A stretch of DNA of 64,000 bases, taken from Myxococcales bacterium. Its GTDB lineage: Bacteria; Myxococcota_A; Bradymonadia; Bradymonadales; Bradymonadaceae. Position 1 is the stretch's first letter. The number at the start of each line of letters is the position of its first letter. A program made the position numbers and the translations under genes. The notes beneath the pieces are model-generated. The model did not search any database and was not told the origin of the DNA. It saw only the letters and a program-made list of their open reading frames with translations. The stretch is taken from assembly GCA_007120035.1 (NCBI GenBank), contig SKON01000154.1:20265-84264 (forward strand), given 5' to 3'. This document shows positions 35,867-45,851 of this stretch, in pieces.

Positions 35867-37282
35867 TCAGGGCGTCCCGAACTCAAGCCTCCAGACTCGC
35901 CCGAAGTTGCTCCACTCTCCGAACTCGCGGACGTCGGTGATCACCACCTCACCGTCGGCCGTGACGTCCGACACCGTGTAGTTTCCTCGCCAGACCCGCC
36001 CGGTCTCCCGGTCCAGCACCTCCGACCAGATCAGGGTGCTGTAGAGGTAGTTCCCCGTGTCGGGCTCCACGCAGGCGATGACCACGAACCGCTCGGCCCC
36101 CTCCTGGATATTGGCGACCCCTTTGCCCAGAACTCCCGGGCAATCATCGTAGGTCCGTAACACCTCGTAGCTGCCGTCATTCAGGTCGTACCACCTCGCC
36201 TCCCAGGTCCCATCATACGGTGAGATCCCGAGGATCTCCCCGTCTCGGGGCACCCCTCGACCGACCCATCGTAAGATCTCGTCATCGCCGAGGTGGACAA
36301 ACCGAGCCCTCTCCCGGTCCCAGAAGACCTCCACCTGGCTTTCGTTGGCCGTGAAGGGATGGCGGGCCAGCTCCAGCCCAACGGACTCCGGGTACCGCGT
36401 CAGCAACTGCGCCTCCCGGGTCGCCTCGTTCCACACGAATCGACGGTAACCATCGCCGGGGCGAAAGCAGCTCGTGACGACTCGATCACCGAACACCGAT
36501 GTGGGGTGACAGTGCATCTCCTCCACGAGCGCCTCGAATCCAGGGGGCAGCTCCACGGTCGCGCTTGGCTCGCGCTCCGTCACCTCACCGGTGATTCGAT
36601 TCACCGTAGCGCTCCATCCCTCTTCTGGCGATCTGATACTGATCGTCTCGCCAATGGAGCTACCGGTGAACTCACCTGTGAGGCCTCCCAGATCCAACTC
36701 GACCTCCTCGAAGGTCTCCAGATCGTAGATCATCGGATACTCTTCGAACCGCGACTGCCCGCCAATGTGGTAGCACTGAAAGGTCCAGTCATCTCGTGTC
36801 TGCGAGGAGTTGCGGCGCTTCCCCTCGGTCACAAACGTCAGATCGGGATAGTCCAACACGTCGGTGAACACGTCACCCCACTCATGTCCATCGTCGCCTC
36901 GATACGCCCCCATGACCTCCAGCCTCCAGGAGCCGTCGCGGCGCTCACAGATCTGTGCGCTGACCCCTCGACGGGCCGGGCTCAACCGTGAAGCATCCCA
37001 GAGGACCCGGCGCTCCGGCTGAAATGCCTCCCACTCCACCTCACCGACCCGGCGCTCCAACCGATGGACCCCGAAATACTCTTCGGGCTCCACCGGATCG
37101 AGCCAGAGGATCTCGGCGACCTCTTCTTCCTCGACTACCTCTTCGTCAGCCTCGACCGCCGTCGGCAGTTCTGCCGGCCGATCTGAGGGGGGAGCAGGAG
37201 CCGTAGCCGGCGGAGAGCTCGGAGCGGCACATCCCAGCAGAAAGACACCCACGACGGCGGAGAGGTGAAGACGGCGAACCAT
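35867..37282 (-). CDS. Lipoprotein with putative beta-propeller body
   Basis: A 471-residue lipoprotein (signal ending GVFLLGC, ATG 37282 with GAGG upstream). After an Ala/Pro/Ser-rich and Glu-rich linker there is a beta-rich domain with repeated WxxN, WEAR and DRETG motifs, possibly a propeller, but no family is recognised. Cysteines are sparse. It converges on the acyl-CoA-binding protein. Confidence 0.65.
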   Translation of the reverse strand: MVRRLHLSAVVGVFLLGCAAPSSPPATAPAPPSDRPAELPTAVEADEEVVEEEEVAEILWLDPVEPEEYFGVHRLERRVGEVEWEAFQPERRVLWDASRLSPARRGVSAQICERRDGSWRLEVMGAYRGDDGHEWGDVFTDVLDYPDLTFVTEGKRRNSSQTRDDWTFQCYHIGGQSRFEEYPMIYDLETFEEVELDLGGLTGEFTGSSIGETISIRSPEEGWSATVNRITGEVTEREPSATVELPPGFEALVEEMHCHPTSVFGDRVVTSCFRPGDGYRRFVWNEATREAQLLTRYPESVGLELARHPFTANESQVEVFWDRERARFVHLGDDEILRWVGRGVPRDGEILGISPYDGTWEARWYDLNDGSYEVLRTYDDCPGVLGKGVANIQEGAERFVVIACVEPDTGNYLYSTLIWSEVLDRETGRVWRGNYTVSDVTADGEVVITDVREFGEWSNFGRVWRLEFGTP

Positions 37283-37377
37283 GAGAACCTCGCGAAGAAC
37301 TGGAGATAGGCAACCAATCGTGCACATGAGTACGCCCCGCTGGCCCCGAACATTCAATTCGTTCACCCACCATTCCC

Positions 37378-37406
37378 TTGCGCCCGCGATTTCCGTTTTT
37401 TATGAT
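37378..37406 (+). promoter_or_regulatory. Candidate promoter of the cold-shock gene
   Basis: TTGCGC (37378-37383), 17 bp, and TATGAT (37401-37406) form a sigma-70-like site. Transcription from about 37412 would give a 5' leader of almost 200 nt, long as for known cold-shock mRNAs. Confidence 0.45.
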
Positions 37407-37608
37407 GGTCCTACGTAGATGTGCCAGGCTTCGCGGCATCTCGGTGTGACCGAGAGGGGTCTTCGCCTCTGGAGAGCCCCCCTCGGTTCCGTGCTCGGAC
37501 TGGTCTCATCTTGGTTCGTTGATGATATCGCCCGGAAAGCGGGCACGCATAGCCAGAGGATATGCGGTCGGTGAAGCCCTCACAGGTTTCGCCCTTAGGA
37601 GAAGCGGT
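37407..37608 (+). promoter_or_regulatory. Long 5' leader of cold-shock gene with hairpin
   Basis: This leader contains a hairpin (CCGAGAGGGG 37450-37459 with CCCCCTCGG 37478-37486) and ends in AGGAGA upstream of the ATG. In E. coli cspA a long leader acts as an RNA thermosensor; whether this one does is untested. Confidence 0.4.
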
Positions 37609-37821
37609 ATGTCGCAGCGTCTGGTCGGTTCAGTGAAGTGGTTTAGTGAGCAGAAGGGGTACGGGTTTATCAGCCAGCCCGATGGCGAGGATGTCTTCTG
37701 CCACTTCAGCGCGATCAATATGTCGGGGTACAAGACTCTCCGCGAGGATCAACGCGTGGAGTTCGAGGTCGAGCAGGGCCCAAAGGGACTGCAGGCTGTA
37801 AATGTGGTACCCATTGAATAG
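37609..37821 (+). CDS. Cold-shock protein (CspA family)
   Basis: A 70-residue cold-shock-domain protein with RNP1 KGYGFI and RNP2 VFCHFSAI, binding single-stranded nucleic acid and melting RNA secondary structure. The ATG at 37609 has AGGAGA in front; the longer frame from 37519 is leader sequence. It is about 80 percent identical to the second cold-shock protein at 41653. A rho-independent terminator follows. Confidence 0.95.
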   Translation: MSQRLVGSVKWFSEQKGYGFISQPDGEDVFCHFSAINMSGYKTLREDQRVEFEVEQGPKGLQAVNVVPIE

Positions 37822-37844
37822 CAACCCCTCGACTCTGCAACACA

Positions 37845-37875
37845 GACGGCCGGGGCGCTCCCCGGTCGTTTTTTT
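37845..37875 (+). terminator. Rho-independent terminator after the cold-shock gene
   Basis: A GC-rich stem (GACGGCCGGGG with CCCCGGTCGT) is followed by TTTTTTT, 24 bp after the stop codon. Confidence 0.88.
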
Positions 37876-37898
37876 GTCTCCCCCTGTCCCTCGCCATC

Positions 37899-39032
37899 AT
37901 GAATCACGCACCACTGGCCACCTTCACGCTCCTCCTCGCCATGATGACGATCATGATGATGTCCTGCGTGGAGTCCTCAGGCCCCCGGGCCAACAGCGAG
38001 GCCGGGTATCTCTTCATCGATCTGGAGGGTCCCCTGGCGGCTGGCTGGAACGCTGAGCTCTGGATCCTCGGGCCGGCCACCGGCGGCCGCCACTGCGAGG
38101 CTGACCTGGGGTGCTTCCCCGATCACCACGCCCTGGAGGACTTGGAAGTCACCTCCTCGGACGACTCCGTCGCTGAAGTCCTGGAGATCACCCACGAGGA
38201 GCTTAACGGCGTGCCCGCCGTGCGAATTACCCTCGACTCCCACAGCCCCGGCGAAGCCCGACTGCAGTTTCGATTCGCCGTCGCCGACGGGTTCACCCCT
38301 CCCGAGGAAGACCTCGACGCCGAGGACCGACTCGCCGACGCCTTCTCTATCGAGGTCCGGGAAGTCGCGCACCTGCGCCTGTCTCGATACCTGGAAGGGC
38401 TTAACCTCACCAGCCCCCACAGCGCCTGTCCTCAGCGCGGCCCCGGCACCTACTTGATGGAGTACCTTGAAGAGTACGACGTCCTCCTCTCCTTCCAAAA
38501 GGTCGACGCCGGGGGCACGCCCCTGCGGGGTTCGGGCCAACTTCCCCTGACAGTAGACCCCGAAGACGCCGCGACCCTGGCTGACTTCGAGCCCTCCCTG
38601 GACCTGATCCGAATGAGCCTTCAGACCTTCGGCACCCTCACGATCTCTCCCGACGGTGGCGGCGATGAGATCATCGGACACGTCCTGGCCCCCGGCGACG
38701 TCACGGAGATCTTCGCCCGAGGGTTCGCGCTCGACACCGAAGGTCGACGGGGCCTGGAGGTCGGCCAATTCCGGGCCGACCGCCTCTACGAGGTCCAGGT
38801 GGAGCCCGACAACCTCCCGGCCCCCCTCTGCGGCGGACAGATCGCCACCCAGGTCCAGACCCTCACCCCGGCCATCTGCGATGTGCTCGGCACCATCGAG
38901 GAGCGCCGCACAGCCCTGGTGGCCGCCTACGTCACCGGCGAATGCTACCTCCGGCTCCACGCACCCGCCGCCGGCGGCGGTCAGGGCCTCACCCGGGACC
39001 TCGTCATCGAAGTCATCCCCGGGTTTGACTAG
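37899..39032 (+). CDS. Lipoprotein of unknown function
   Basis: A 377-residue protein starting with a Met-rich signal and lipobox-like MMMSC. The mature part is acidic and beta-rich with several cysteines; a central stretch contains DAATLADFEPSLDLI. No family is recognised. It starts 24 bp beyond the cold-shock terminator and converges with the CAP-domain gene (10-bp gap). Confidence 0.65.
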   Translation: MNHAPLATFTLLLAMMTIMMMSCVESSGPRANSEAGYLFIDLEGPLAAGWNAELWILGPATGGRHCEADLGCFPDHHALEDLEVTSSDDSVAEVLEITHEELNGVPAVRITLDSHSPGEARLQFRFAVADGFTPPEEDLDAEDRLADAFSIEVREVAHLRLSRYLEGLNLTSPHSACPQRGPGTYLMEYLEEYDVLLSFQKVDAGGTPLRGSGQLPLTVDPEDAATLADFEPSLDLIRMSLQTFGTLTISPDGGGDEIIGHVLAPGDVTEIFARGFALDTEGRRGLEVGQFRADRLYEVQVEPDNLPAPLCGGQIATQVQTLTPAICDVLGTIEERRTALVAAYVTGECYLRLHAPAAGGGQGLTRDLVIEVIPGFD

Positions 39033-39042
39033 CTAGCTCGCT

Positions 39043-39720
39043 CTACGGAAAGTCCACCGAGAAGAGGGCCGTCATAAAAAATCCCAGCTCGGACCGCACC
39101 ACCCCGACCCCGCCGTGGGTGAAATGATCCTTGAGGATCGTCTCCCGATGTCCCCGGGAGTTCATCCACCCCGTATGCCCGTGGGCCATCGTCGGCGCCA
39201 GCGCCAGGTTCTCCCCGAACCCCCGAAAGTCCATCCCCAGCGCCTCCAGGCGGGCCCCGGGATCTTCTCCGTCGGGGTTGACGTGACTGAAGTAGTCCCG
39301 CTCGATCATGTCCCGGCTATGCGCTCGCCCGGCCCACACCAGCCGCAGGTCGCACTCCAGCGGCGGGAGCCCTCGGGCCTCGCGCTCACAGTTCTGGAGC
39401 CGAAAGAGCAAGGTCTCAAAGTCGTCGCCACACCGGTCGCCGTCGCTCTGTCGCTCCCCGAACCGCCGAGGCACTCTCTCGTCCAGGGCGTCACCGATAT
39501 CGTCATGGTTCACGTCGTCCAGCCCGCACTGCACATGACGGTGCGACAGGGCCTCCTCCCAATTCCCCTGGGTCGCCGGGCCTTCCATGATTCCCTCCTC
39601 CACCACTACCATCGTGGGCCCCGGATCCGACGACGCCCCCAGGCCGGCGCACCCGGCCCACCCGAGCACCACCCCCAAAGCCCCCACTATCACTACGGTT
39701 CGTCTCTTTCGTCGGTTCAT
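39043..39720 (-). CDS. CAP-domain (SCP/PR-1) lipoprotein
   Basis: A 225-residue lipoprotein (lipobox GWAGC). After a linker, it has a CAP domain: CDLRLVWAGRAHSRDMIERDYFSHVNPDG, the GFGENLA strand, and GHTGWMNSRGHRETIL with the conserved zinc-site His/Glu positions. CAP proteins in bacteria are secreted and poorly understood. Start at ATG 39720 gives the lipoprotein signal. Confidence 0.88.
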   Translation of the reverse strand: MNRRKRRTVVIVGALGVVLGWAGCAGLGASSDPGPTMVVVEEGIMEGPATQGNWEEALSHRHVQCGLDDVNHDDIGDALDERVPRRFGERQSDGDRCGDDFETLLFRLQNCEREARGLPPLECDLRLVWAGRAHSRDMIERDYFSHVNPDGEDPGARLEALGMDFRGFGENLALAPTMAHGHTGWMNSRGHRETILKDHFTHGGVGVVRSELGFFMTALFSVDFP

Positions 39721-39765
39721 GGTATTCCTCGGCGGCCTCTTTCGACACTGCACCCCCACATTATC

Positions 39766-41583
39766 ATGCGTCGACGTCCCCTACCCCCCGAAAATCAAGC
39801 CTTCACCTGGCGGTCCCTCCTCAAGCTCTTTCCATCGCTCTGGGGCCACCGCTATCGGATCGCCCTGGCCATCGCCTGCCTCCTGGCCGCCAAAGGAGCC
39901 ACCGTCGCCGTGCCCCTGGTGTTGCGGGAGATCGTCGACCGCCTCGACGCCTCTCTCGTCACCGAGCTGGTCTTACCCCTCTCGTTTCTTCTCCTCTACG
40001 GAGCCCTTCGCCTGGGGGGCACCCTCTTTCGAGAGCTCCAGACCGCGATCTTCTCCAGGGTCCGCCAGTCCATGATGCGAGAGCTCTCCGTGGACGTGCT
40101 CCGCCACCTCCACAACCTCTCCCTTCGCTTCCACCTCACCCGCAAGACCGGCGCCATCAGCCAGGACCTGGGCCGGGGGACCCGGAGCCTCTCCACCCTG
40201 ATCAACTACCTCCTCTTCAACATCGTCCCCACCTTCGTCGAGATCGGCCTGGTCTGCTTGATCCTCTTCGCCGAGTACGACGTCCGGTTCGTCCTGGTCA
40301 TCGCCGTAACCTTCATCCTCTACGTGGTCGCCACTCTGGTCCTGACGGAGTGGCGGATGCCTCTGCGTCGAGAGAAGAACACTCTGGAGTCCGAGGCCAA
40401 CTCCCGGGCCATCGACAGCCTCCTGAACTTCGAGACCGTCAAGTACTTCAACAACGAAGACTACGAGGTCGATCGCTACGACGACTCCCTGACGGGCTGG
40501 GAAGACGCCGCTGTGAAGGTCCAGTACTCCTTGAGCATCCTCAACGTCACCCAGGGCTTAATCATCGCCGCCGGCGTCACGATCCTGATCATCATGGCCG
40601 GCCAGGGCGTCGTCGCCGGGGAGCTCACCATCGGCGATCTGGTGGCCGTCAACGCCTTCCTCCTCCAGCTCTTCGTCCCCCTGGGCTTCCTCGGCACCGT
40701 CTACAGCATCCTCAAGCACGCCATGGCCGACATGGAGCGCCTCTACGAGCTCCTCCAGGAAGACCCGGAGATCGTCGACGTCGACGGCGCCCCCGATCTG
40801 GACGTCACCCACGGAGAGATCCGGTTTGAGGCTGTCGACTTCCACTACTCCGAGGATCGGCCCATCCTCCGGAGCGTCGATCTCGTCGTCCAACCGGGCT
40901 CCAAGGTGGCCCTCGTCGGTCCCAGCGGGGCCGGCAAGTCCACCATCGGCCGCCTCCTCTTCCGGTTCTACGACCCCACGGCCGGCCGGGTCCTCATCGA
41001 CGGCCAGGACCTCCGGGAGGTCACCCAGCAGAGCGTCCGCAGCGCCATCGGCGTCGTCCCCCAGGACACGGTCCTCTTCAATGACACCCTTCGAAACAAC
41101 CTACGATACGCCCGTCGGGACGCCACCGACGACGAGCTCGAGGAAGCCGCCCGCCTGGCCAACCTCGAACACTTCATCGACTCCCTCCCCAAAGGCTGGG
41201 AGACCATCGTCGGCGAACGAGGCCTGAAGCTCTCCGGCGGCGAGAAACAACGGGTCGCCATCGCCCGGGCCATCTTGAAAGCCCCGCCGATCTTACTCTT
41301 TGACGAGGCTACCTCGTCCTTGGACTCCGAGTCCGAGCAGGAGATCCTGGGCGCCCTGGCTCGACTCGCCAAGGACCAGACCACCCTGGCCGTCGCCCAC
41401 CGCCTCTCCACGATCATCGACTCCGATCGAATCGTCTTCTTGGAGCAAGGCCGGATCGTCGAGGAAGGCACCCACGAGGAACTCTTGGCCCTTCAGGGCC
41501 GGTACGCCGAGCTCTGGCGCATCCAGGCCGAGGAACAGGACGAGGAGGACCAAGAAACACCGATACCGCCCACCGGGCCGTAA
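39766..41583 (+). CDS. ABC exporter, Atm1/HMT1-type
   Basis: A half-transporter of 605 residues: membrane domain with about six segments (to about residue 320), then an ATPase domain with Walker A GPSGAGKST, Q loop, signature LSGGEKQR, and Walker B ILLFDEATSSLD, followed by the H-loop region (LAVAHRLST). Sequence features such as NFETVKYFNNEDYE and FLGTVYSILKHAM in the membrane part are typical of the Atm1/ABCB7 group, which exports glutathione-type or Fe-S-related compounds. The ATG at 39766 fits the family; the upstream frame is shadow. Confidence 0.93.
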   Translation: MRRRPLPPENQAFTWRSLLKLFPSLWGHRYRIALAIACLLAAKGATVAVPLVLREIVDRLDASLVTELVLPLSFLLLYGALRLGGTLFRELQTAIFSRVRQSMMRELSVDVLRHLHNLSLRFHLTRKTGAISQDLGRGTRSLSTLINYLLFNIVPTFVEIGLVCLILFAEYDVRFVLVIAVTFILYVVATLVLTEWRMPLRREKNTLESEANSRAIDSLLNFETVKYFNNEDYEVDRYDDSLTGWEDAAVKVQYSLSILNVTQGLIIAAGVTILIIMAGQGVVAGELTIGDLVAVNAFLLQLFVPLGFLGTVYSILKHAMADMERLYELLQEDPEIVDVDGAPDLDVTHGEIRFEAVDFHYSEDRPILRSVDLVVQPGSKVALVGPSGAGKSTIGRLLFRFYDPTAGRVLIDGQDLREVTQQSVRSAIGVVPQDTVLFNDTLRNNLRYARRDATDDELEEAARLANLEHFIDSLPKGWETIVGERGLKLSGGEKQRVAIARAILKAPPILLFDEATSSLDSESEQEILGALARLAKDQTTLAVAHRLSTIIDSDRIVFLEQGRIVEEGTHEELLALQGRYAELWRIQAEEQDEEDQETPIPPTGP

Positions 41584-41605
41584 CCTCCCGGGGACGTCTC
41601 GGTCC

Positions 41606-41628
41606 GCCGGGGCTCTCGTGGCCCCGGC
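41606..41628. terminator. GC-rich hairpin between convergent genes
   Basis: A perfect 8-bp stem with 7-nt loop (GCCGGGGC / GCCCCGGC) lies between the stops of the ABC exporter (+) and the cold-shock gene (-). No T run follows on either strand, so termination is possible but unsupported. Confidence 0.4.
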
Positions 41629-41652
41629 ACCCCCCTTCCCCCCGCTCTGGAG

Positions 41653-41865
41653 TCACTCCAGCGGGATGACGTTCACCGCCTGCAGCCCCTTGGGGCCTTC
41701 CTCGATCTCGAACTCCACCTCCTGGTCTTCCCGGAGGGTCTTGAAGCCCGACACCTGGATCGCACTGTAATGACAGAACACATCTTCTCCGTCGGGCTGG
41801 GTGATAAATCCATAACCCTTATCGGAGTTGAACCACTTGACCGTTCCCACAATCTTCGTCGACAT
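41653..41865 (-). CDS. Cold-shock protein (CspA family), second copy
   Basis: A 70-residue protein with RNP1 KGYGFI and RNP2 VFCHYSAI, closely similar to the copy at 37609 (same C-terminal [11 protein letters not shown]). ATG 41865 has AGGAG upstream. It reads in the opposite direction. A leader of 200 nt or more is likely, since the next gene upstream is divergent and begins at 42160. Confidence 0.95.
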   Translation of the reverse strand: MSTKIVGTVKWFNSDKGYGFITQPDGEDVFCHYSAIQVSGFKTLREDQEVEFEIEEGPKGLQAVNVIPLE

Positions 41866-42159
41866 TTCGTACTCCTGCGGGGCACCCCCGGGAACCACTT
41901 CGTCGCAAAACCGGTCCCGACACCACCCGATCACCCTTGACACCGTTTCCCTCACGCACCATGCCATGAGGGGCTCTCCGACCGCTGAGCCTTTCGCCCG
42001 ACGACGACGCGGAGATGAAAACGTCCACAACAAAATCCGTGCAACCCCCACCCCTGGCAAAAGAGGTGTTCGCACTGCCAAGTTTGTATGAACTTCTCCA
42101 GTGTGACAGGTCCCTCTGAATTTTGCAATCACCCCCCCGGAACCAATTCTGGCACCACC
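41866..42159. other. Divergent intergenic region of cold-shock gene and small-protein genes
   Basis: This 294-bp region contains the leaders of the minus-strand cold-shock gene and the plus-strand small-protein gene. On the minus strand several TTGxxx -35-like hexamers are seen, but none has a convincing -10. No gene or repeat is recognised here. Confidence 0.4.
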
Positions 42160-42501
42160 ATGGACAAATCCAAACTCGTCGTGTTGACCATCGGCCTCTT
42201 CATCGGCCTGGGGGTCTTCGCCTGGAGCTGGGTCAACTTCACCCAGAGCCCGCCTCACGATCCCGAGATCGCCCAGCGGTACTTCCAGCACTTCCACCGC
42301 CGGTGCCCCGGGGAGTTCGGCGACGAAGAGCTCTGCCGAGAGGTCCTGGGCAATCATCATCGCTCCTGCTTCGCCGATCACCTCCGCCCCACCCCACCGG
42401 ACCGGGTCGACGAGGAAGGCCCCTTCCTCTACAACCGGTCCCTCTACCTGGAGTGCATGCGGTCTCACGCCGAAGCGCTCTTGCAAGTCGACGGCTCGTG
42501 A
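42160..42501 (+). CDS. Small membrane-anchored protein, unknown function
   Basis: A protein of 113 residues with one N-terminal hydrophobic segment (about 5-25; [17 protein letters not shown]) followed by a short Cys-containing domain (about four Cys after residue 50). It is probably anchored in the inner membrane with a periplasmic domain. Family not recognised. It is followed by two further small genes on the same strand and may share their operon. Confidence 0.6.
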   Translation: MDKSKLVVLTIGLFIGLGVFAWSWVNFTQSPPHDPEIAQRYFQHFHRRCPGEFGDEELCREVLGNHHRSCFADHLRPTPPDRVDEEGPFLYNRSLYLECMRSHAEALLQVDGS

Positions 42502-42567
42502 CTATCCTTCGCTCTCTTCTGGTTCCCCTCTCCGACCTTTCTCCTCCCCCCCATCACCGAGGCACTC

Positions 42568-42777
42568 ATGTCCCGCAAGATCACCCGCAACGAATTGATC
42601 CTTCTCCTCGAAGAGCTCGACCACGGTGACCGGTCCAGCGACCGCATCGAGCAGCTCGTCATGGAGCTGGAGTTCATCGTCTCTGACACGGAAGCCATCG
42701 AGCTCCTCCAGAACCCCCACCTCACCCCCGACGAGCTCGCCGACCAGCTCGTCGGCTACGACGCACAGGACGTGTGA
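42568..42777 (+). CDS. Small acidic helical protein
   Basis: A protein of 69 residues, mostly helical (NELILLLEELDHGD and later TPDELADQLVGYD), rich in Leu, Asp and Glu. No family is recognised. It lies 66 bp after the membrane protein and 24 bp before the next gene. Confidence 0.6.
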   Translation: MSRKITRNELILLLEELDHGDRSSDRIEQLVMELEFIVSDTEAIELLQNPHLTPDELADQLVGYDAQDV

Positions 42778-42801
42778 ACTCTTCGCCGTCCTGATCGCGC
42801 C

Positions 42802-43476
42802 GTGATCTTCAAAAACAACCATCAGGAGAAGGTCCTCAACCATCTGGCGGCGATCCTCAAGAAGGTCGCCGGCGATGAGTTCGACTACGAGGACCTCGAC
42901 GTAGGGCTCGCCATCCTCGACCGAGCTCTGGCGGACACTCTCGAGATCAAGCCCGATTTCGTCGGGCTCATCGACGCCCACCTGATCGACAACCTCGACG
43001 TGGAGATGCAGGCCTACATGGGCCGGGGCCTGGCCATGCGGGCCTCCCTCCTCTTGGATATGGGCAAGGAGAGCGAAGCCACCGCCATGGCCCTCCTGTC
43101 GATCCGGGCCTACCGCCACAGCCTCTCCGTGCGATTTGACAACGAAGACGAGGAGGGACGCTATGTGGCCCATTATCTCCACCAGCTCTTGCGACACCCC
43201 GTGGCCGCCCTGGCCTTCTCCCCTCACGACGTCGCCCACTCCTACCGGACCCTCTTTGCTTTCTACGCCGACCAGGGTCTCCTGGACCGCGCCGAAGACA
43301 TGCTCTTCCACGCCCTGGATCTCCTCTCCAGTCCCCCGGAGTTGCTTCGAGAAGGGATCGAGTTCTACGATGCCCTCCTCGACGAGGACCCCCGAGAGTT
43401 GAAACGCCGCGGCCTGCCCCTCCGCGAGGTCCAGGCCGCCCGCGATGAGCTCCGGGAACGACTCGCCAACACCTAA
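42802..43476 (+). CDS. Helical repeat protein, unknown function
   Basis: A protein of 224 residues starting with GTG. Helices alternate in a TPR-like way: [47 protein letters not shown]. It has no signal peptide or membrane segment and is probably cytoplasmic. Not assigned to a family with certainty. It precedes the malic enzyme gene by 26 bp and may be co-transcribed with it. Confidence 0.6.
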   Translation: MIFKNNHQEKVLNHLAAILKKVAGDEFDYEDLDVGLAILDRALADTLEIKPDFVGLIDAHLIDNLDVEMQAYMGRGLAMRASLLLDMGKESEATAMALLSIRAYRHSLSVRFDNEDEEGRYVAHYLHQLLRHPVAALAFSPHDVAHSYRTLFAFYADQGLLDRAEDMLFHALDLLSSPPELLREGIEFYDALLDEDPRELKRRGLPLREVQAARDELRERLANT

Positions 43477-43502
43477 GCCTTTTTTCCCCAGGTTTTTCCA
43501 CG

Positions 43503-45788
43503 ATGACCGACGAGAAGACGAGCGCCCGCCGCCAGGCCGCACTGGACTACCACGAGCACCCCAAGCCCGGAAAAATCGAGGTCGTCCCCACCAAACCCCT
43601 GACCAGCCAGCGGGACCTGGCCCTGGCCTACTCTCCCGGGGTCGCCGAGCCCTGTCGGGAGATCGTCGCCGACCCGATCACGGCCTACCGGTACACGAAC
43701 CGCCAGAACCTGGTCGGGATCGTCACCAACGGCACGGCCACGCTGGGTCTGGGCAATACGGGAGCCCTCGGCGCCAAGCCCGTCATGGAGGGCAAGGCCG
43801 TCCTCTTCAAGTCCCTGGCCGACCTCGACGCCTTCGACATCGAGCTCGACGTAGAGGACCCCAAGGAGTTCGCTCGTTGCGTCAAGGCCATGGAGCCCAC
43901 CTTCGGAGGCATCAACCTGGAAGACATCGCCGCCCCCCACTGCTTCGCCATCGAGGAGGAGCTGCGAGAGGCCATGGACATCCCCGTCTTCCACGACGAC
44001 CAGCACGGCACGGCGATCATCAGCGGCGCTGCCTTCCTCAACGCCCTGGAGCTTCAGGACAAGAAGATCGATGAGGTCCAGGTCGTCTTCGTCGGCGCCG
44101 GGGCCGGGGCCATCGCCTGCGCCCGCCTCTACGAGTCCTTGGGAGTCCCCGTGGAGCATATCACCATGGTCGACATCCACGGGGTGGTCTATGAGGGTCG
44201 CACCATCGAAATGGATCCCTACAAGGGCCACTTCGCCCACAAGACGGACAAGCGGACGCTGGCCGACGCCCTCGACGGCGCCGACGTGATGGTGGGCCTC
44301 TCCGCCGGCGGGATCGTCTCCCAGGAGATGGTCCGATCCATGGCCGACCGCCCGATCATCTTCGCCCTGGCCAACCCTGACCCGGAGATCACCTACCCCG
44401 ACGTGATGGACGCCCGGGATGACGCCATCGTCGCCACGGGCCGCAGCGACTTCCCCAACCAGGTCAATAACGTCCTGGGGTTCCCCTTCATCTTCCGCGG
44501 CGCCCTCGACGTCGGCGCCCGGCGCATCACGGAGTCCATGAAGCTCGCCGCCTGCCAGGCCATCGCCGCCCTGGCCAAAGAAGAGGTCCCCGAGGTCGTC
44601 GCCGAGGCCTACAACGGCGAACACCTCCGGTTCGGGGAGCGATATATCATCCCCAAGCCCTTCGACCCCCGGGTCCTCCTGCGGGTCGCCCCCGCCGTGG
44701 CCGAGGCGGCCATGGAGGAAGGGGTCGCGCGAACGGAGGTGAAGATCTCCGACTACCGGGAGCGCCTCGAGCGCCTCCAGGGTCTCTCCAAGGGCCTGGT
44801 CCGTCGCATGATCAACGTCGTTCGCCGGGAGAAGAAGCGCATCCTCTTCCCCGAGGGCGACGAGGACAAGATCATCAAGGCCGCCCAGATCCTGGTCGAC
44901 GAGGGCATCGCCCATCCAGTCTTGATGGGCCGGGAGTCCACCATCCGGGACAAGGCCGCCGCCCTCCACGTCTCCCTCGACGGTGTCGAGATCTTGGAGC
45001 ACGAGTCGGAGCCCCGATTCGATGAGATGGTCGAGGCCTACTACACCCTGCGCCAGCGAAAGGGCATCACCCTGGCTGACGCCCACACCTACCTTCGGCG
45101 CCGGGAGCCCTACGGGATGCTCATGCTCCGGGAAGGCCGGGCCGACGGCGTCGTCTCCGGCGTCACCAAGCCCTACCAGGAGTCCCTGCGGCCGGCTCTC
45201 GAAATCGTAGGCGTTCGGGCCGGCGTCACCCGGGCCGCCGGGATGCACGTCGTCGTCACCCGCCGGGGACCGATCCTCTTCGCCGACACCACGGTGAACA
45301 TCGACCCCGACCACACCACCCTGGCCGAGATCGCGATCGCCACCGCCGACGTCGCTCGCCTCCTCGACTTGGAGCCCCGGGTCGCCATGCTCAGCTACTC
45401 CAACTTCGGCACCAGCCGCCACGACCATGCCTCTCGCGTGGCCCGGGCCACTCGCCTCATCAAGAAACGACGCCCCGATCTCAACGTCGATGGCGAGATG
45501 CAGGTCGAGTTCGCCGTCGACCCCGAGCTCCGGGGCGACAAGTTCGGGTTCTCCACCCTCGAGGGGGACGCCAACGTCTTCATCTTCCCCGACCTGAACT
45601 CCGGAAACATCGGGTACAAGCTCCTTCACCAGCTCGGCAACTCCGAGGTGATCGGCCCCATCCTCCTCGGCATGGATCGCCCGGTGAACGTCCTGCAGCT
45701 GGCCTGCTCCGTCAACGCCATCGTCAACCTCACGGTGGTCACCTGCATGCAGGCTCGCCAGGCGGCGACCCTAAGCCGCCAGAGATAA
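43503..45788 (+). CDS. maeB: Malic enzyme-phosphotransacetylase hybrid (MaeB-type)
   Basis: A 761-residue NADP-type malic enzyme that converts malate to pyruvate and CO2. The N-terminal 430 residues include the malic domain with [13 protein letters not shown], the [11 protein letters not shown] motif and the Rossmann strand [14 protein letters not shown]. The C-terminal about 320 residues are a phosphotransacetylase-like domain ([31 protein letters not shown] motif). Hybrid enzymes of this length are well known; the PTA domain is usually regulatory. It lies just before the RCC1-type gene. Confidence 0.95.
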   Translation: MTDEKTSARRQAALDYHEHPKPGKIEVVPTKPLTSQRDLALAYSPGVAEPCREIVADPITAYRYTNRQNLVGIVTNGTATLGLGNTGALGAKPVMEGKAVLFKSLADLDAFDIELDVEDPKEFARCVKAMEPTFGGINLEDIAAPHCFAIEEELREAMDIPVFHDDQHGTAIISGAAFLNALELQDKKIDEVQVVFVGAGAGAIACARLYESLGVPVEHITMVDIHGVVYEGRTIEMDPYKGHFAHKTDKRTLADALDGADVMVGLSAGGIVSQEMVRSMADRPIIFALANPDPEITYPDVMDARDDAIVATGRSDFPNQVNNVLGFPFIFRGALDVGARRITESMKLAACQAIAALAKEEVPEVVAEAYNGEHLRFGERYIIPKPFDPRVLLRVAPAVAEAAMEEGVARTEVKISDYRERLERLQGLSKGLVRRMINVVRREKKRILFPEGDEDKIIKAAQILVDEGIAHPVLMGRESTIRDKAAALHVSLDGVEILEHESEPRFDEMVEAYYTLRQRKGITLADAHTYLRRREPYGMLMLREGRADGVVSGVTKPYQESLRPALEIVGVRAGVTRAAGMHVVVTRRGPILFADTTVNIDPDHTTLAEIAIATADVARLLDLEPRVAMLSYSNFGTSRHDHASRVARATRLIKKRRPDLNVDGEMQVEFAVDPELRGDKFGFSTLEGDANVFIFPDLNSGNIGYKLLHQLGNSEVIGPILLGMDRPVNVLQLACSVNAIVNLTVVTCMQARQAATLSRQR

Positions 45789-45814
45789 ACTCTAGAGTAT
45801 GACACTGATGTAGG

Positions 45815-45832
45815 CTCGTGAAGTTCTGTATC
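45815..45832 (+). repeat. Conserved leader element, copy 1
   Basis: The 18-bp sequence CTCGTGAAGTTCTGTATC lies 20 bp before the ATG of the first RCC1-type gene and is repeated before the second. Preservation outside the coding region supports duplication of gene plus leader and a shared regulatory site. Confidence 0.7.
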
Positions 45833-45851
45833 CACGATCCAAGGTGTCATC

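Noticed and set aside
43473..45629. A 718-residue open frame antisense to maeB
   Set aside because: The maeB gene has all malic enzyme and PTA motifs; the antisense frame has only Gly/Val/Asp/Leu bias and no recognisable fold.
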